Origin: CAG-273 sp051891195
GTDB taxonomy: Bacteria > Bacillota > Clostridia > TANB77 > CAG-508
Assembly: GCA_051891195.1 (NCBI GenBank)
Contig: JBJFEZ010000054.1
Coordinates: 1-27,364 of the forward strand
DNA length: 27,364 nucleotides
Direction: 5' to 3'
Positions within the stretch are counted from its first letter, which is position 1; each line of letters begins with the position of its first letter. The position numbers and the translations under genes were made by a program. The notes beneath the pieces were generated by a model. That model was given only the letters and a program-made list of their open reading frames with translations, was not told where the DNA came from and did not search any database. Below are positions 1 through 8,179 of the stretch, in pieces.

Positions 1-867
1 AATCATTTTAAAATGAATTAAAATAAAAATATTAAAAGTAAAAAATAAAATTTTAGATTTAAAAATACAAAAATTTTATAATTAGATTTTAAAAAATTAA
101 ATTTAAAAAATTTTGTGCAAAGTTAATTTTTAATATGAATTTTTTAAAACGAACATTTGTATAAAATGTTTGTAAATAAATTTTTATATTATAAACTTAT
201 AAAATCATTGTATAATAATTATATAAATTTAGATTACTAATCAATAATATAATTTCATATTATAGACGCACCAAAATCAATTTTAAGGCATTTTAATATT
301 TTATCTAACAAGTTATATGTTTTAAATTAGATGTGTAAATTTAAAAAGCTAGTCTTTATATATAAAATTAAGTATAAATGCTGATTTTTAGGCATCTATT
401 AAAAATGCTGAAAAATGGTCAAAAAAGTGACGCACGAGAATCGATTTTAAGCCGTTTTTATAAAAAGGTAATATAACTTGTTGTCTAAAAAATTAAGCAA
501 AATACTTAAAATTAAGGATTTAGGAAATTTTGATAAAATAATCTAAAGTTATATAAAATTTTTTTAAAAATGTAGTTACAATAATGAAAAAAAATCAAAC
601 CAGGAATAATATAAAAAAAATGAAGCTCCAGAATCGATTTTAAGAGCTTTTTATAAGAAAGTAATATAGTTTGTTGTTGTAATAATAGGCTGAAATAGGC
701 TTCGCTAAAGGAATAGCGAGATTTTGGAGGGAGGACCATTTTGCATGGTTTTATATTTTACTCCTATTCCTTTTTGCACAAAACTTTCATTTTGCGCAAT
801 AAGATATTCGCTTTTGAGGGTAGTTTTACCTACCCTACTATTGGAAAATTACTGCAAAATGTTTATT
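1..867. other. Gene-free AT-rich region downstream of rho
   Basis: No convincing gene is visible. Two short open frames (minus 512-739 and plus 741-926) lack a ribosome binding site, have low-complexity composition and overlap repeats, so I do not call them. The region holds three diverged repeat copies (separate entry), a 7-bp inverted repeat AACATTT/AAATGTT at 152-170, a short hairpin TCGCTA/TAGCGA at 702-719 and a hairpin AGGGTAG/CTACCCT at 817-836. The last lies about 30 bases beyond the rho stop codon and could mark the rho mRNA 3' end, but no T-run follows it on the minus strand. The segment at 700-850 is visibly richer in G+C than the rest, so it may be a decayed gene or element. Confidence 0.6.
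265..685. repeat. Three diverged copies of a ~35-60 bp repeat
   Basis: Three copies in the same orientation start near 265, 429 and 622. Copies 429-485 and 622-680 are clearly alike over nearly 60 bases: a GA(C/A)GC(A/T)C head, an identical 12-base core AATCGATTTTAA (439-450 and 632-643), then TTTTTATAA, GTAATATA and TTGTTGT in the same order. The copy at 265-300 keeps the head GACGCAC (265-271) and a core with one change, AATCAATTTTAA (275-286), then fades. Spacing is about 165 and 193 bases, so this is not a CRISPR array. The identity of the element is unknown to me. I found no further copies elsewhere in the window. Confidence 0.7.
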
Positions 868-2220
868 TTATTTTGAATTCTTTAAAAAATAAGCCATTTT
901 ATCTAAAAATTCAGAATTATTTTTAGTAGCTATCATTTGCTTAATTAATTCTTCAGTAACATCTGCTACAGACATTGTTGACATAGCTTTTCTTAATGCA
1001 AATACTGTTTCTAATTCTTTAGGGTCTAATAATAATTCTTCTCTTCTAGTTCCTGATTTATTAATATCAATAGCAGGAAAAATTCTTTTTTCTGACAATT
1101 TTCTGTCTAAATGAACCTCCATATTTCCAGTTCCTTTAAATTCTTCAAAAATAACGTCATCCATTCTACTTCCTGTTTCTATTAAAGCAGTAGCTAGAAT
1201 AGTTAAGCTTCCCCCATTTTCTATATTTCTTGCTGCTCCAAAGAATTTCTTTGGTTTGTGTAATGCACTTGGGTCTAAACCACCTGAAAGTGTTCTTCCT
1301 GAAGATGGTATAGATAAGTTATATGCTCTTGCTAAACGAGTAATGCTGTCTAACAATATTACAACATCTTTTTTTTGTTCTGTTAGTCTCTTAGCTCTTT
1401 CTAATACCATTTCTGCTACTTTTACATGATGTTCAGGTAGTTCGTCAAAAGTAGAATAAATTACATCTCCTTTAATACTTCTTTTCATATCTGTAACTTC
1501 TTCAGGACGTTCGTCAATTAAAAGAACTATTAATTCTATTTCAGGATTGTTTGTAGTAATGCTGTTAGCTATTTTCTTTAATAAAGTAGTTTTTCCTACT
1601 TTAGGCTGTGCAACAATCATACCTCTTTGACCTTTTCCTATTGGAGACATTAAGTCTATAATTCTCATTGAATATTCAGTTGGTGTTGTTTCTAAGCGAA
1701 TTCTTTCTTCTGGATATATTGGTGTTAAATCGTCAAATTTTTGCCTTCTATAAGCTTTTTCTGGAGCTTCACCATTTACTTCTCCAACATAAATTAAGGC
1801 AGGGAACTTTTCTCCCTCTTTAGGCAATCTTGCTATACCTTTTATTTTATCTCCTTTGTCCAGCCTAAATCTTCTAATTTGTATAGGAGAAATATATACA
1901 TCTTTTGGCGTAGATAAATAATTTTCTCCTCTTAAAAATCCATACCCATCTGGTAAGACTTCTAATATTCCTTCTACAATTTCATCATCTGCATTTGTTA
2001 GTTTGTATGTTCCATCTGCAGGTTCATTAATAGAGTTTTCAATTACATTTACATTGTAGTTTTCTAGTTCATTTTTTTCTGACTCTTGTGCACTTTCATC
2101 TGTTTCAGTATTTGAAAGTAATTCAATAATTTCTTCCTTTTTTAATTTTGAAACATTTTTTACGCCTTTTTCTTTTGCTAGTTGTCGTAATTCAACTATA
2201 GTATAATTTTCCAAGTCCAT
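868..2220 (-). CDS. rho: Transcription termination factor Rho
   Basis: Hexameric RNA-dependent ATPase that loads on nascent RNA and ends transcription. At 450 residues it is slightly longer than E. coli Rho because of an acidic linker. Residues 1-36 form the Rho N-terminal helical (SAP-like) domain. Residues 85-130 are the cold-shock-like primary RNA-binding domain (GYGFLR, then DVYISPIQIRRF). The Walker A motif QPKVGKTT lies at about 205-212, followed by the catalytic ERPEEVTDM segment, the Walker B strand VVILLDS, and the R-loop/Q-loop region SSGRTLSGG. The ATG is preceded by GGGGGAG four bases upstream, a strong ribosome binding site. A terminator separates it from divIC upstream, so it probably has its own promoter in 2221-2326, although I could not pick a convincing one. 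Confidence 0.98.
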   Translation of the reverse strand: MDLENYTIVELRQLAKEKGVKNVSKLKKEEIIELLSNTETDESAQESEKNELENYNVNVIENSINEPADGTYKLTNADDEIVEGILEVLPDGYGFLRGENYLSTPKDVYISPIQIRRFRLDKGDKIKGIARLPKEGEKFPALIYVGEVNGEAPEKAYRRQKFDDLTPIYPEERIRLETTPTEYSMRIIDLMSPIGKGQRGMIVAQPKVGKTTLLKKIANSITTNNPEIELIVLLIDERPEEVTDMKRSIKGDVIYSTFDELPEHHVKVAEMVLERAKRLTEQKKDVVILLDSITRLARAYNLSIPSSGRTLSGGLDPSALHKPKKFFGAARNIENGGSLTILATALIETGSRMDDVIFEEFKGTGNMEVHLDRKLSEKRIFPAIDINKSGTRREELLLDPKELETVFALRKAMSTMSVADVTEELIKQMIATKNNSEFLDKMAYFLKNSK

Positions 2221-2326
2221 AAAACTCCCCCATATTTTTATTTATATATTTTTAATTATTTTTGTTAATTTGGATTTTAAAAGATAAAATGTTTTAGATT
2301 AAACTAAATTTGAATAAATATATTTA

Positions 2327-2360
2327 TTAAATAATGAGAGATAAGCCCCTCATTATTTAA
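2327..2360 (-). terminator. Intrinsic terminator after divIC
   Basis: A perfect 12-bp inverted repeat, TTAAATAATGAG (2327-2338) and CTCATTATTTAA (2349-2360), with a 10-base loop, lies 9 bases beyond the divIC stop codon. It is followed on the minus strand by AT-rich sequence with only short T-runs, so termination may be partial, with some readthrough into rho. Confidence 0.7.
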
Positions 2361-2368
2361 TTGTAAAA

Positions 2369-2650
2369 TTATTTGCTAATATCTATATATACTTTTTCGT
2401 TTGGTAGATACATATCTAATTTTTCTCTTGCTATTTCCTCAATATATTCTTTTGAATTTATATTTTCTTTGGTTTGAGTTAATTCTGCTTTTTTTTCTTG
2501 TTCAACAGCAATTTGCTTTGAATATCTATCTGCATCCGCTTTATATGCATTTAGTTGCTTTTGTTGTACTAAAAAAGTATAAACAACATAAACTGCTACG
2601 GCAATAAAGATTACACGTTTTAACGTTATTTTTAAGTTTTTATTTTTCAT
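2369..2650 (-). CDS. divIC: Septum formation initiator DivIC/FtsB family
   Basis: Small bitopic cell-division protein that, in the family, forms a complex with FtsL and DivIB at the septum. The 93 residues show the expected order: a basic cytoplasmic tail (1-8), one membrane segment (about 10-27), then an extracellular helix predicted to be coiled coil (about 28-65, rich in K, E and Q) and the conserved tail EEIAREKLDMYLPNEKVYI. Its place directly after yabP and yabQ matches the Bacillus subtilis order yabP-yabQ-divIC. It begins 70 bases after the yabQ stop and ends at a hairpin terminator. Confidence 0.93.
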   Translation of the reverse strand: MKNKNLKITLKRVIFIAVAVYVVYTFLVQQKQLNAYKADADRYSKQIAVEQEKKAELTQTKENINSKEYIEEIAREKLDMYLPNEKVYIDISK

Positions 2651-2720
2651 ATGTATTTTTTCTTTCCTTATTAAATTCTTATAAAATTATAACATATTAT
2701 ATTTATTTTTTCTACATTTT

Positions 2721-3218
2721 TTACAAAATTCCTTCTTTTTCTTTTAAATTTATTTGTTTTTTATGTAATTTTTTTGGTTTTTTTGTTCTTTTTTTCTTTA
2801 TTATTATAATGATATTTTTAGATTTTTTTAATATTAATAATGTAGGCTTAATAATTATTTTTTTTATAATATTAATAATTATATTTATTGGATATGAAAT
2901 AATTTTTTTAATCCATTTTATTATAATAACGCTGTATTTTATAATAAATCTACTAATAGTAAACATATATATAAAAATTCCAAAAGCTATTCCTACTACA
3001 ACATAGCTTCTAATTTGTCCATCGTTAAATTTAAAAATAGAAAATAATACAATAGCACCAGTCAAAATCCAAAATAAAATATCTTCTATATATGTTATTA
3101 AATCTGTTGTCTTAAAGCTTCTTCTTAAAATTCTAAATATATCAAACAAAATTCCAATAGCTATTCCTGTAATAGAAAAAGCAAGCAAGCAAAATAACTG
3201 ATTATATACTTCTTCCAC
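2721..3218 (-). CDS. yabQ: Spore cortex biosynthesis protein YabQ
   Basis: Integral membrane protein needed for spore cortex formation in B. subtilis, made in the mother cell. The N-terminal half has the family's hydrophobic segments, with the GIAIGILFDIFRILRR motif at about 17-33, and further membrane segments at about 50-65 and 72-90. The C-terminal third is an unusually long run of Ile and Lys ending in a basic tail, which reflects the AT bias. The start is GTG (3218-3216), with AAAGGAATGAGAG upstream. It sits between yabP and divIC as in B. subtilis. Confidence 0.92.
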   Translation of the reverse strand: MEEVYNQLFCLLAFSITGIAIGILFDIFRILRRSFKTTDLITYIEDILFWILTGAIVLFSIFKFNDGQIRSYVVVGIAFGIFIYMFTISRFIIKYSVIIIKWIKKIISYPINIIINIIKKIIIKPTLLILKKSKNIIIIIKKKRTKKPKKLHKKQINLKEKEGIL

Positions 3219-3282
3219 TTTTTACTCTCATTCCTTTCAAGTGACAAAATTTGCTTTAAAGAAGCTTAATTTAAAAAGTTTA

Positions 3283-3585
3283 TTACCTAAATATTTTATT
3301 TAGTAATCCTCCACCTTTTTCTATGCTATTCTTTTCGCTGTACGCTAATTGGTATATTTCTCCATCTATTGTAACTTCTGATGTGTCTAAACTTAATTTA
3401 TTTATTCTTAAATTTTCACCTTTAACTGTAAGCAAGCCAAGCTCTGTTTCTAAAATAACAATTTGGTCGTCAAAACTAAGTACATCTAATACTCCAGTTA
3501 TATTAAGTTTTTCTCTGTTTTCTAAAACAATATTTTGAATTACATTTGTCATTGTAGAAATATTTTTTCTATCATCTATAGCCAT
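3283..3585 (-). CDS. yabP: Sporulation protein YabP
   Basis: YabP/YqfC-family sporulation protein of 100 residues. In B. subtilis YabP acts with YabQ in the mother cell for cortex assembly. The beta-rich pattern is typical of the family: NREKLNITGVLDVLSFDD at about 23-40, then LGLLTVKGENLRINKLSLDT and EVTIDGEI. The ATG is preceded by AAGGAG at a good distance. It follows the prfB terminator, so it begins a new transcription unit yabP-yabQ-divIC. The RlbA/YabO S4-domain gene that often precedes yabP is not here. I could not confidently place a sigma-E promoter. Confidence 0.92.
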   Translation of the reverse strand: MAIDDRKNISTMTNVIQNIVLENREKLNITGVLDVLSFDDQIVILETELGLLTVKGENLRINKLSLDTSEVTIDGEIYQLAYSEKNSIEKGGGLLNKIFR

Positions 3586-3659
3586 AAAATCACTCCTTAA
3601 AATTAGTCTATATATATATATTCAGGTCTTGTCTTATTTAGAACTATAAGGCTGCATAA

Positions 3660-3691
3660 AAAAAGAGTATTATCTTACTAATACTCTTTTT
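3660..3691 (-). terminator. Strong intrinsic terminator of prfB
   Basis: A perfect 13-bp stem, AAAAAGAGTATTA (3660-3672) with TAATACTCTTTTT (3679-3691), has a 6-base loop and touches the prfB stop codon. It is followed on the minus strand by a continuous T-run. This ends the restriction-modification/prfB transcript before yabP. Confidence 0.9.
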
Positions 3692-4802
3692 CTAACATTT
3701 TTCTAAATTAAATTTTAAATAGCTATCAATAAAACCATTTAGGTCTCCATCCATTACTGCTTGCACATTTCCTACTTCATAATTTGTCCTGTGATCTTTT
3801 ACTAAAGTATATGGGCAAAATACATATGAACGTATTTGACTTCCCCAAGCAATATCCATTTGTATTCCTTTTAATTCATCAATAGTATCTTTTTGTTCCT
3901 TTTCTTTTAAATTTAACAATTTAGATTTTAGCATTTTCATTGCAGTTTCCCTGTTTTGTATTTGAGAACGTTCTGATTGACAAGCAACTACTATATTTGT
4001 AGGAATATGCGTAATTCTAATAGCAGAAGATGTTTTATTAATGTGTTGCCCTCCTGCACCTGAAGCTCGATATGTGTCAATTCTTAAGTCGTCTGGGTTA
4101 ATTTCTATTTCAATGTCTTCTGTTATTTCTGGTAAAACTTCTATAGAAGCAAACGAAGTATGTCTTCTTCCGCCAGCATCAAACGGAGAAATTCTAACTA
4201 AACGATGTACTCCCATTTCACCTTTAAGATAACCATATGCGTATTCTCCATTTACACTAAATGTAACACTTTTTAAGCCGGCTTCGTCTCCTTCAAGATA
4301 GTCAAGCTCTTTTATTTCATATCCATTATCATTTGCCCATCTTGTATACATTCTGTAAAGCATTTCTGCCCAATCCTGAGCCTCTGTTCCACCTGCTCCT
4401 GGGTGAATAGTTAAAATAGCATTGTTACTATCGTACTTGCCTGATAAAAGTGTTGTTATCTCTAACTTTTCTATGTCTTTTTCTAAAATAGAAGTGGATT
4501 TAAGTAGCTCTTTAGATAAATCTTCATCTGCTTCTAGTTGTAAAAGACTATTCATTTCAATTAAATTGTTAATCTGTACATTTAGCTTTTTAAATCCTTC
4601 TAATTTAGATTTTAAGTTATTTATTTGTTTTAAAACTTTAGAACTGTTATTAACATCATCCCAAAAGTCATTTTTCATTGTTAACTGTTCCAGTTCTTTT
4701 AATTGCTGTTCTTTGCTATTTACATCAAAGTGAATCACCTATTTGTTCTAAACGTTTTTTTAATTCTTGTAAACTCTTAAAATTTTCTTCTAAGTCTAGC
4801 AT
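3692..4802 (-). CDS. prfB: Peptide chain release factor 2, with programmed +1 frameshift
   Basis: RF2 reads UGA and UAA stop codons and triggers peptide release. The true start is ATG at 4802-4800. The first 25 codons give MLDLEENFKSLQELKKRLEQ followed by IGDSL, then an in-frame TGA. A +1 shift joins this to the frame starting at Asp (GAT), for 369 residues in total. With that start, the stop-recognition tripeptide SPF falls at 205-207 and the catalytic GGQ at 250-252, matching E. coli RF2 numbering, which confirms the reconstruction. A simple ORF call would start wrongly at the GTG at 4738. The start overlaps the 3' end of the upstream nuclease gene (ATGAAATGCTAG), so translation of the two may be coupled. 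Confidence 0.97.
4725..4740 (-). promoter_or_regulatory. RF2 autoregulatory frameshift site
   Basis: On the minus strand the order is AGGTGAT (an internal SD-like element complementary to the 16S tail), TCA, the slippery codon CTT (4730-4728) and the in-frame stop TGA (4727-4725). Low RF2 leaves the TGA unread and lets the peptidyl-Leu tRNA slip +1, so RF2 controls its own synthesis. The base after TGA is T, whereas the widely conserved site has C. Confidence 0.95.
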
Positions 4803-5461
4803 TTCATCACATCCTTTGCTTTTAATCCATTATATTCTTCAATACTTATAATATCGTCTTCATTCAATTTTTTAAATTTACTATTTTTAGCTTTAAGTAA
4901 ATTGAGTACTTCTCTTTTTGTCCTATTAACTGCTAATATATTAAATCCATAATCAAATACTAATTTTGATATAGCTATAGATTGTGTGCTTCTAACAGTT
5001 TTTCCGAGTTTAAACCATTTTACCTTATGTTCTAAATATTCTCCTATTTTTTTGTTTTGACCATAACAAATAAACAGTAAATCACTTGCACCTTTCCATA
5101 CTGCTAAAGCTAAAAATACTTTTTTATCTTTAAATGCTTCTGCTTTTTCTAATGTTGTATCATTAAATGTTGCTTGCCAAGATTCTGAAGAAAAACTTGC
5201 TGATTTAACTTCTAAATACAAGTTTTTACTATCCTTCTTACAATCAAAACCGTGTTTTTCTATATTAACTAAATTAAAACCTAGTGTATATCCTGCTATT
5301 GAGTCTCTAAGTTCATTGATAAAAGTATCTGTATCAAGTTTATCATATTTTTCTTGTACTCTTTGTAATTCTTGTAAAACTGTTTTTCCTTCTTCCATAA
5401 AGCTTTGGTCAACATCTTTGTAATTACCTTTTCCAAACAATTTTAAATCTTCATCATTCAT
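4796..5461 (-). CDS. Probable type II restriction endonuclease, PD-(D/E)XK-like
   Basis: The 221-residue protein is encoded directly after a DNA methyltransferase, with an 8-base overlap, which is the main reason for the call. The central region fits a PD-(D/E)XK nuclease core: D73 in HGFDCKK, then E84 and K86 in LYLEVKSASF, lying on a predicted strand. This is followed by a hydrophobic strand (KVFLALAV) and a helix. The N-terminal 60 residues are mostly helical. I cannot name the recognition sequence or subfamily. Its stop codon lies inside the first codons of prfB. A weaker alternative is a non-nuclease accessory protein of the same system. Confidence 0.75.
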   Translation of the reverse strand: MNDEDLKLFGKGNYKDVDQSFMEEGKTVLQELQRVQEKYDKLDTDTFINELRDSIAGYTLGFNLVNIEKHGFDCKKDSKNLYLEVKSASFSSESWQATFNDTTLEKAEAFKDKKVFLALAVWKGASDLLFICYGQNKKIGEYLEHKVKWFKLGKTVRSTQSIAISKLVFDYGFNILAVNRTKREVLNLLKAKNSKFKKLNEDDIISIEEYNGLKAKDVMKC

Positions 5462-6665
5462 TTTTTATTTCTTCCATTTCTTCATATATAGTATAATCTT
5501 TTTTTATATTTTGTTTTTCTAAAAAAGTGTTTATTCTACATTTTAATATGTTTTTCATACTTGGTTGTATTTTAAGTTCTTTACATTTTTTATAAACCGA
5601 TGTTTTTGGGTCTATTTGCTCATCTATTTGTACTAAAACATAACTATTCTTTCTATTTTCTTCTTTATTTAATTCATAAACTGCTTGTGCAGTTGTTCCA
5701 GAACCTGCAAAGTAGTCTAAAATAATGTCTTGGGGTTTAGTAGAAATTCTAATTAAAAACTTAATTAATTCTACAGGTTTTGGAGTATCAAATAAATTGT
5801 TTAATCCCAGTTTTTTTAAGTCATTTGTTCCGTGACGTGAATAGAATTTTAAAATAGATGGTGCGTTATCCATAGCTTCTTCTATATATAGTTTTGAATA
5901 TGGTCTATCACCTTTAAAGCATAATCTTTTTTTATTGAATAATTCTATAAATCTTTTGTCACTTATCCATCCTCTTGTTGGTAATGGGGCTAGTTTTAAA
6001 CCTATTTCAGGAATATTTACTTCTCGTGGATTACTAGGTGTAGATAAATCAACTGCAAAATAAATTCTTCCATTTTCATCTACATTTGAATAATTTTTTA
6101 ACCAAGAAATGTTATATTCTTCGCAATAGTTTTTTACTATATTTTTCATTTCTTTGTTTGCTACTTCATATCCTTTTGTATCACATATTTTTTTTACTTC
6201 TACTTTTAGTTTAGTAATCATTTTGTAATCTTCAGGAATTTCCATTCTATTTACTTGGAATTGTTGAAGTTTCTTCTTATTTTTAGCAAAGCAAATTATA
6301 TATTCGTGTACTGTATTAATATATTTTGCATTACTTCTTTGAGCCTGTTGAGTTATAAATGTTCCTACAAAGTTTTCTTTACCAAAAATTTTATCACAAA
6401 TAATTCTTAAAGATGCAAATTCATTGTCGTCAATGCTAATAAAAATTGCTCCATCTTCTTTTAATAAATCTTTAGAAGCATCTAATCTGCATTCCATAAA
6501 TTCAGCCCAATAATCACTATCTGTTTTATCTTTATAAGATTTTTTGTTTAAAGTATTGTATGGAGGGTCTATATAAATTAGCTTTATTTTATTTATGTAT
6601 TTAGCTCTAAAAGCCTTATTGGTTAAAACTTCATAGTTGTCTCCTATGTAAATTTCGTTTTTCAT
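5454..6665 (-). CDS. Adenine-specific (N6) DNA methyltransferase of a type II R-M system
   Basis: It transfers a methyl group from AdoMet to DNA bases to protect the host from the partner nuclease. The 403 residues have the class beta motif order: catalytic DPPYNT at 33-38, then DGAIFISIDDNEF (71-83), a long central target-recognition segment (about 130-290), and the AdoMet motif FAGSGTT at 319-325. DPPY suggests N6-adenine, although N4-cytosine cannot be excluded. It resembles type III Mod proteins in its motifs but is much shorter, and no helicase-type Res partner is present. AAAGGAG precedes the ATG. The gene starts 24 bases after a deleted gene remnant, and both probably use the promoter at 6932-6960. 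Confidence 0.9.
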   Translation of the reverse strand: MKNEIYIGDNYEVLTNKAFRAKYINKIKLIYIDPPYNTLNKKSYKDKTDSDYWAEFMECRLDASKDLLKEDGAIFISIDDNEFASLRIICDKIFGKENFVGTFITQQAQRSNAKYINTVHEYIICFAKNKKKLQQFQVNRMEIPEDYKMITKLKVEVKKICDTKGYEVANKEMKNIVKNYCEEYNISWLKNYSNVDENGRIYFAVDLSTPSNPREVNIPEIGLKLAPLPTRGWISDKRFIELFNKKRLCFKGDRPYSKLYIEEAMDNAPSILKFYSRHGTNDLKKLGLNNLFDTPKPVELIKFLIRISTKPQDIILDYFAGSGTTAQAVYELNKEENRKNSYVLVQIDEQIDPKTSVYKKCKELKIQPSMKNILKCRINTFLEKQNIKKDYTIYEEMEEIKNE

Positions 6666-6689
6666 AGTTTCTCCTTTAAATTATGGTTA

Positions 6690-6897
6690 TTATTTAATCT
6701 TGCTTAAATCTCCATTTAATATTATAGGTGCGAAACCTTCTATTTCATCAAATAACATTATTTTTCATTCTTTCCTCTGTTGATGGATCATCATAACAGT
6801 TTGGTAAATATATATTATGGTTAGCTTTTTCTAGTTCTTTTTTTATTTTTTCTATTTGTGTATAAAATTTCTTACTGCAAATTATTAATATATTCAT
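6690..6897 (-). pseudogene. Internally deleted remnant of a nucleoside 2-deoxyribosyltransferase-like gene
   Basis: Reading from ATG 6897 (GGAGAT upstream) gives MNILIICSKKFYTQIEKIKK, continuing to YLPNCYDDPSTEERMKNN and a stop. This is the typical N-terminus of a small Rossmann-like family annotated as nucleoside 2-deoxyribosyltransferase-like. In another frame the sequence continues at once with LFDEIEGFAPIILNGDLSKI and K, then TAA at 6692-6690, which looks like the C-terminus of the same family. The middle of the gene is missing and the frame is broken, so I read this as an internal deletion. The family assignment is from memory of its motifs and is tentative. The deletion reading itself is stronger. 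Confidence 0.65.
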
Positions 6898-6931
6898 AAT
6901 CTTAATATCTCCGTTTAATATACTTGGTTAT

Positions 6932-6960
6932 ATTATAATAGAACAATTAACAAATTGCAA
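6932..6960 (-). promoter_or_regulatory. Sigma-A-type promoter upstream of the R-M/prfB transcript
   Basis: TTGCAA (6960-6955), a 17-base spacer and a perfect TATAAT (6937-6932), read on the minus strand. It starts just after the histidine-kinase stop codon and points at the gene remnant, methyltransferase, nuclease and prfB. No terminator is visible before 3691, so it may serve all of them. Confidence 0.75.
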
Positions 6961-6967
6961 ATGTAAA

Positions 6968-8179
6968 TTAGTATTTATAATACTTAATTATAAATTTTGT
7001 TCCGTTTGTATTAGATTCAACATTAATAGTTCCATTATCTTTTTCAATAATAGCTTTAGATAGTGCTAAACCTATTCCCACACTATCTGATGATGCATTT
7101 TTACCTTTATAAAATCTTTCAAATATATGAGGAAGGTCTTTTGAATCAATGCCTTCTCCAAAGTCTTGAATTATAATGCTTGAATAAGCGTTGTTCTGTT
7201 CATATTCTACAATAATCTTGTTGTTTTCTTTAGAATGTTCTATACAATTTTTAATTATATTAGTAATAGCTTCTACCTGCCACATAAAATCACATTTAAT
7301 GCAGGCTTGTTTATTTCCTTTGATGTCTATAGTAATATTTTTTAAATCACATAAAGTAGAAACTTTTTTTGTTGATTCATCTACAATGTCTTTTAGTAGT
7401 CTGCTTTCTTGTATAAAATGAATTGCATTAACATCAAATTTGGAAAGTTTTAATATTGCTTGTACTAAAAAGTTAATATTTGTAACTTCTCTTTTTATAT
7501 CTCTAGCAAATTCTTCTCTTGTTTGAATATCCATATCAGGATTGTCTATTATATTGTCTAACATAACTAAAATTGATGTTAATGGTGTTTTTAATTGATG
7601 TGAAATATCTTCTAATGATTTTTTTAATTCTTTTTTATCTTTTAAAGAGTTTTCTGCATTTTCTTTTAATGTAATTGTAGTTTTATATATTTCATTTTTT
7701 AAAATTGATAATTCATCTTCTGATATTTCATCAATATGCAAAGTATAATTTTTCTTGTTAATTTCTTCAATATATTTTGTTATATTACTTATTTCTTTGT
7801 TCTTGTTATTATCATACTTTAAAAACAAAAATAATAGTATTAAAATTGTTGATATAAAAAACACTATGTTTAATGTTAAAAACTTTTGGTAACTATTGTC
7901 GTTTTCAAGTAGTAAAGAATCTTTTTCTATATAAATTCCATATTCTTTAAAAATAGATTCTTCTGTAGAATTATTATTAATTATTTGCATAATCTCTTCA
8001 TTTGTGACATTTGGATATTTTTCTTTTACTTTTAAAATTATTGAATTTATTTTTTTATTAAAATTTTTAGTATATGTACTATATTCATATACATTTATTA
8101 TTAGGAACAGAATTAATAAAATTAGAGATATAACAAAAGTTATTATTAAATATTTTTTTAATTTTATTTTATTCTCCAT
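6968..8179 (-). CDS. Sensor histidine kinase of an envelope-stress two-component system
   Basis: Membrane sensor that autophosphorylates and passes phosphate to the regulator encoded upstream; their genes overlap by 11 bases. The 403 residues contain membrane segments at about 10-30 and 101-120 with a ~70-residue extracytoplasmic sensor between them, a cytoplasmic linker, the H-box DISHQLKTPLTSIL with phospho-His H194, N-box near N312, G1 box DFGEGI (340-345), F-box FERFYKG and G2 box GIGLAL (369-374). The real extracytoplasmic loop sets it apart from the intramembrane-sensing BceS type. Next to an FtsX-type ABC exporter, a role in sensing antimicrobial peptides or wall damage is likely, but the ligand is unknown. 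Confidence 0.93.
   Translation of the reverse strand: MENKIKLKKYLIITFVISLILLILFLIINVYEYSTYTKNFNKKINSIILKVKEKYPNVTNEEIMQIINNNSTEESIFKEYGIYIEKDSLLLENDNSYQKFLTLNIVFFISTILILLFLFLKYDNNKNKEISNITKYIEEINKKNYTLHIDEISEDELSILKNEIYKTTITLKENAENSLKDKKELKKSLEDISHQLKTPLTSILVMLDNIIDNPDMDIQTREEFARDIKREVTNINFLVQAILKLSKFDVNAIHFIQESRLLKDIVDESTKKVSTLCDLKNITIDIKGNKQACIKCDFMWQVEAITNIIKNCIEHSKENNKIIVEYEQNNAYSSIIIQDFGEGIDSKDLPHIFERFYKGKNASSDSVGIGLALSKAIIEKDNGTINVESNTNGTKFIIKYYKY

Noticed and set aside
151..171. GAAC-containing inverted repeat resembling a LexA (DinR) box
   Set aside because: Only one half matches GAAC; the GTTC half is missing at the right spacing, and no gene lies next to it.
265..685. Possible CRISPR array
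   Set aside because: Copies are diverged, and spacing is 165-193 bases with no uniform spacers and no cas genes.
512..926. Open frames of 75 (minus) and 61 (plus) codons downstream of rho
   Set aside because: No ribosome binding site, low-complexity products, and they run through the short repeat copies or the rho 3' end.
4422..4733. 103-codon plus-strand ORF within prfB
   Set aside because: It is the antisense shadow of prfB, Ser/Leu-rich as expected from AT-rich antisense frames, without a ribosome binding site.
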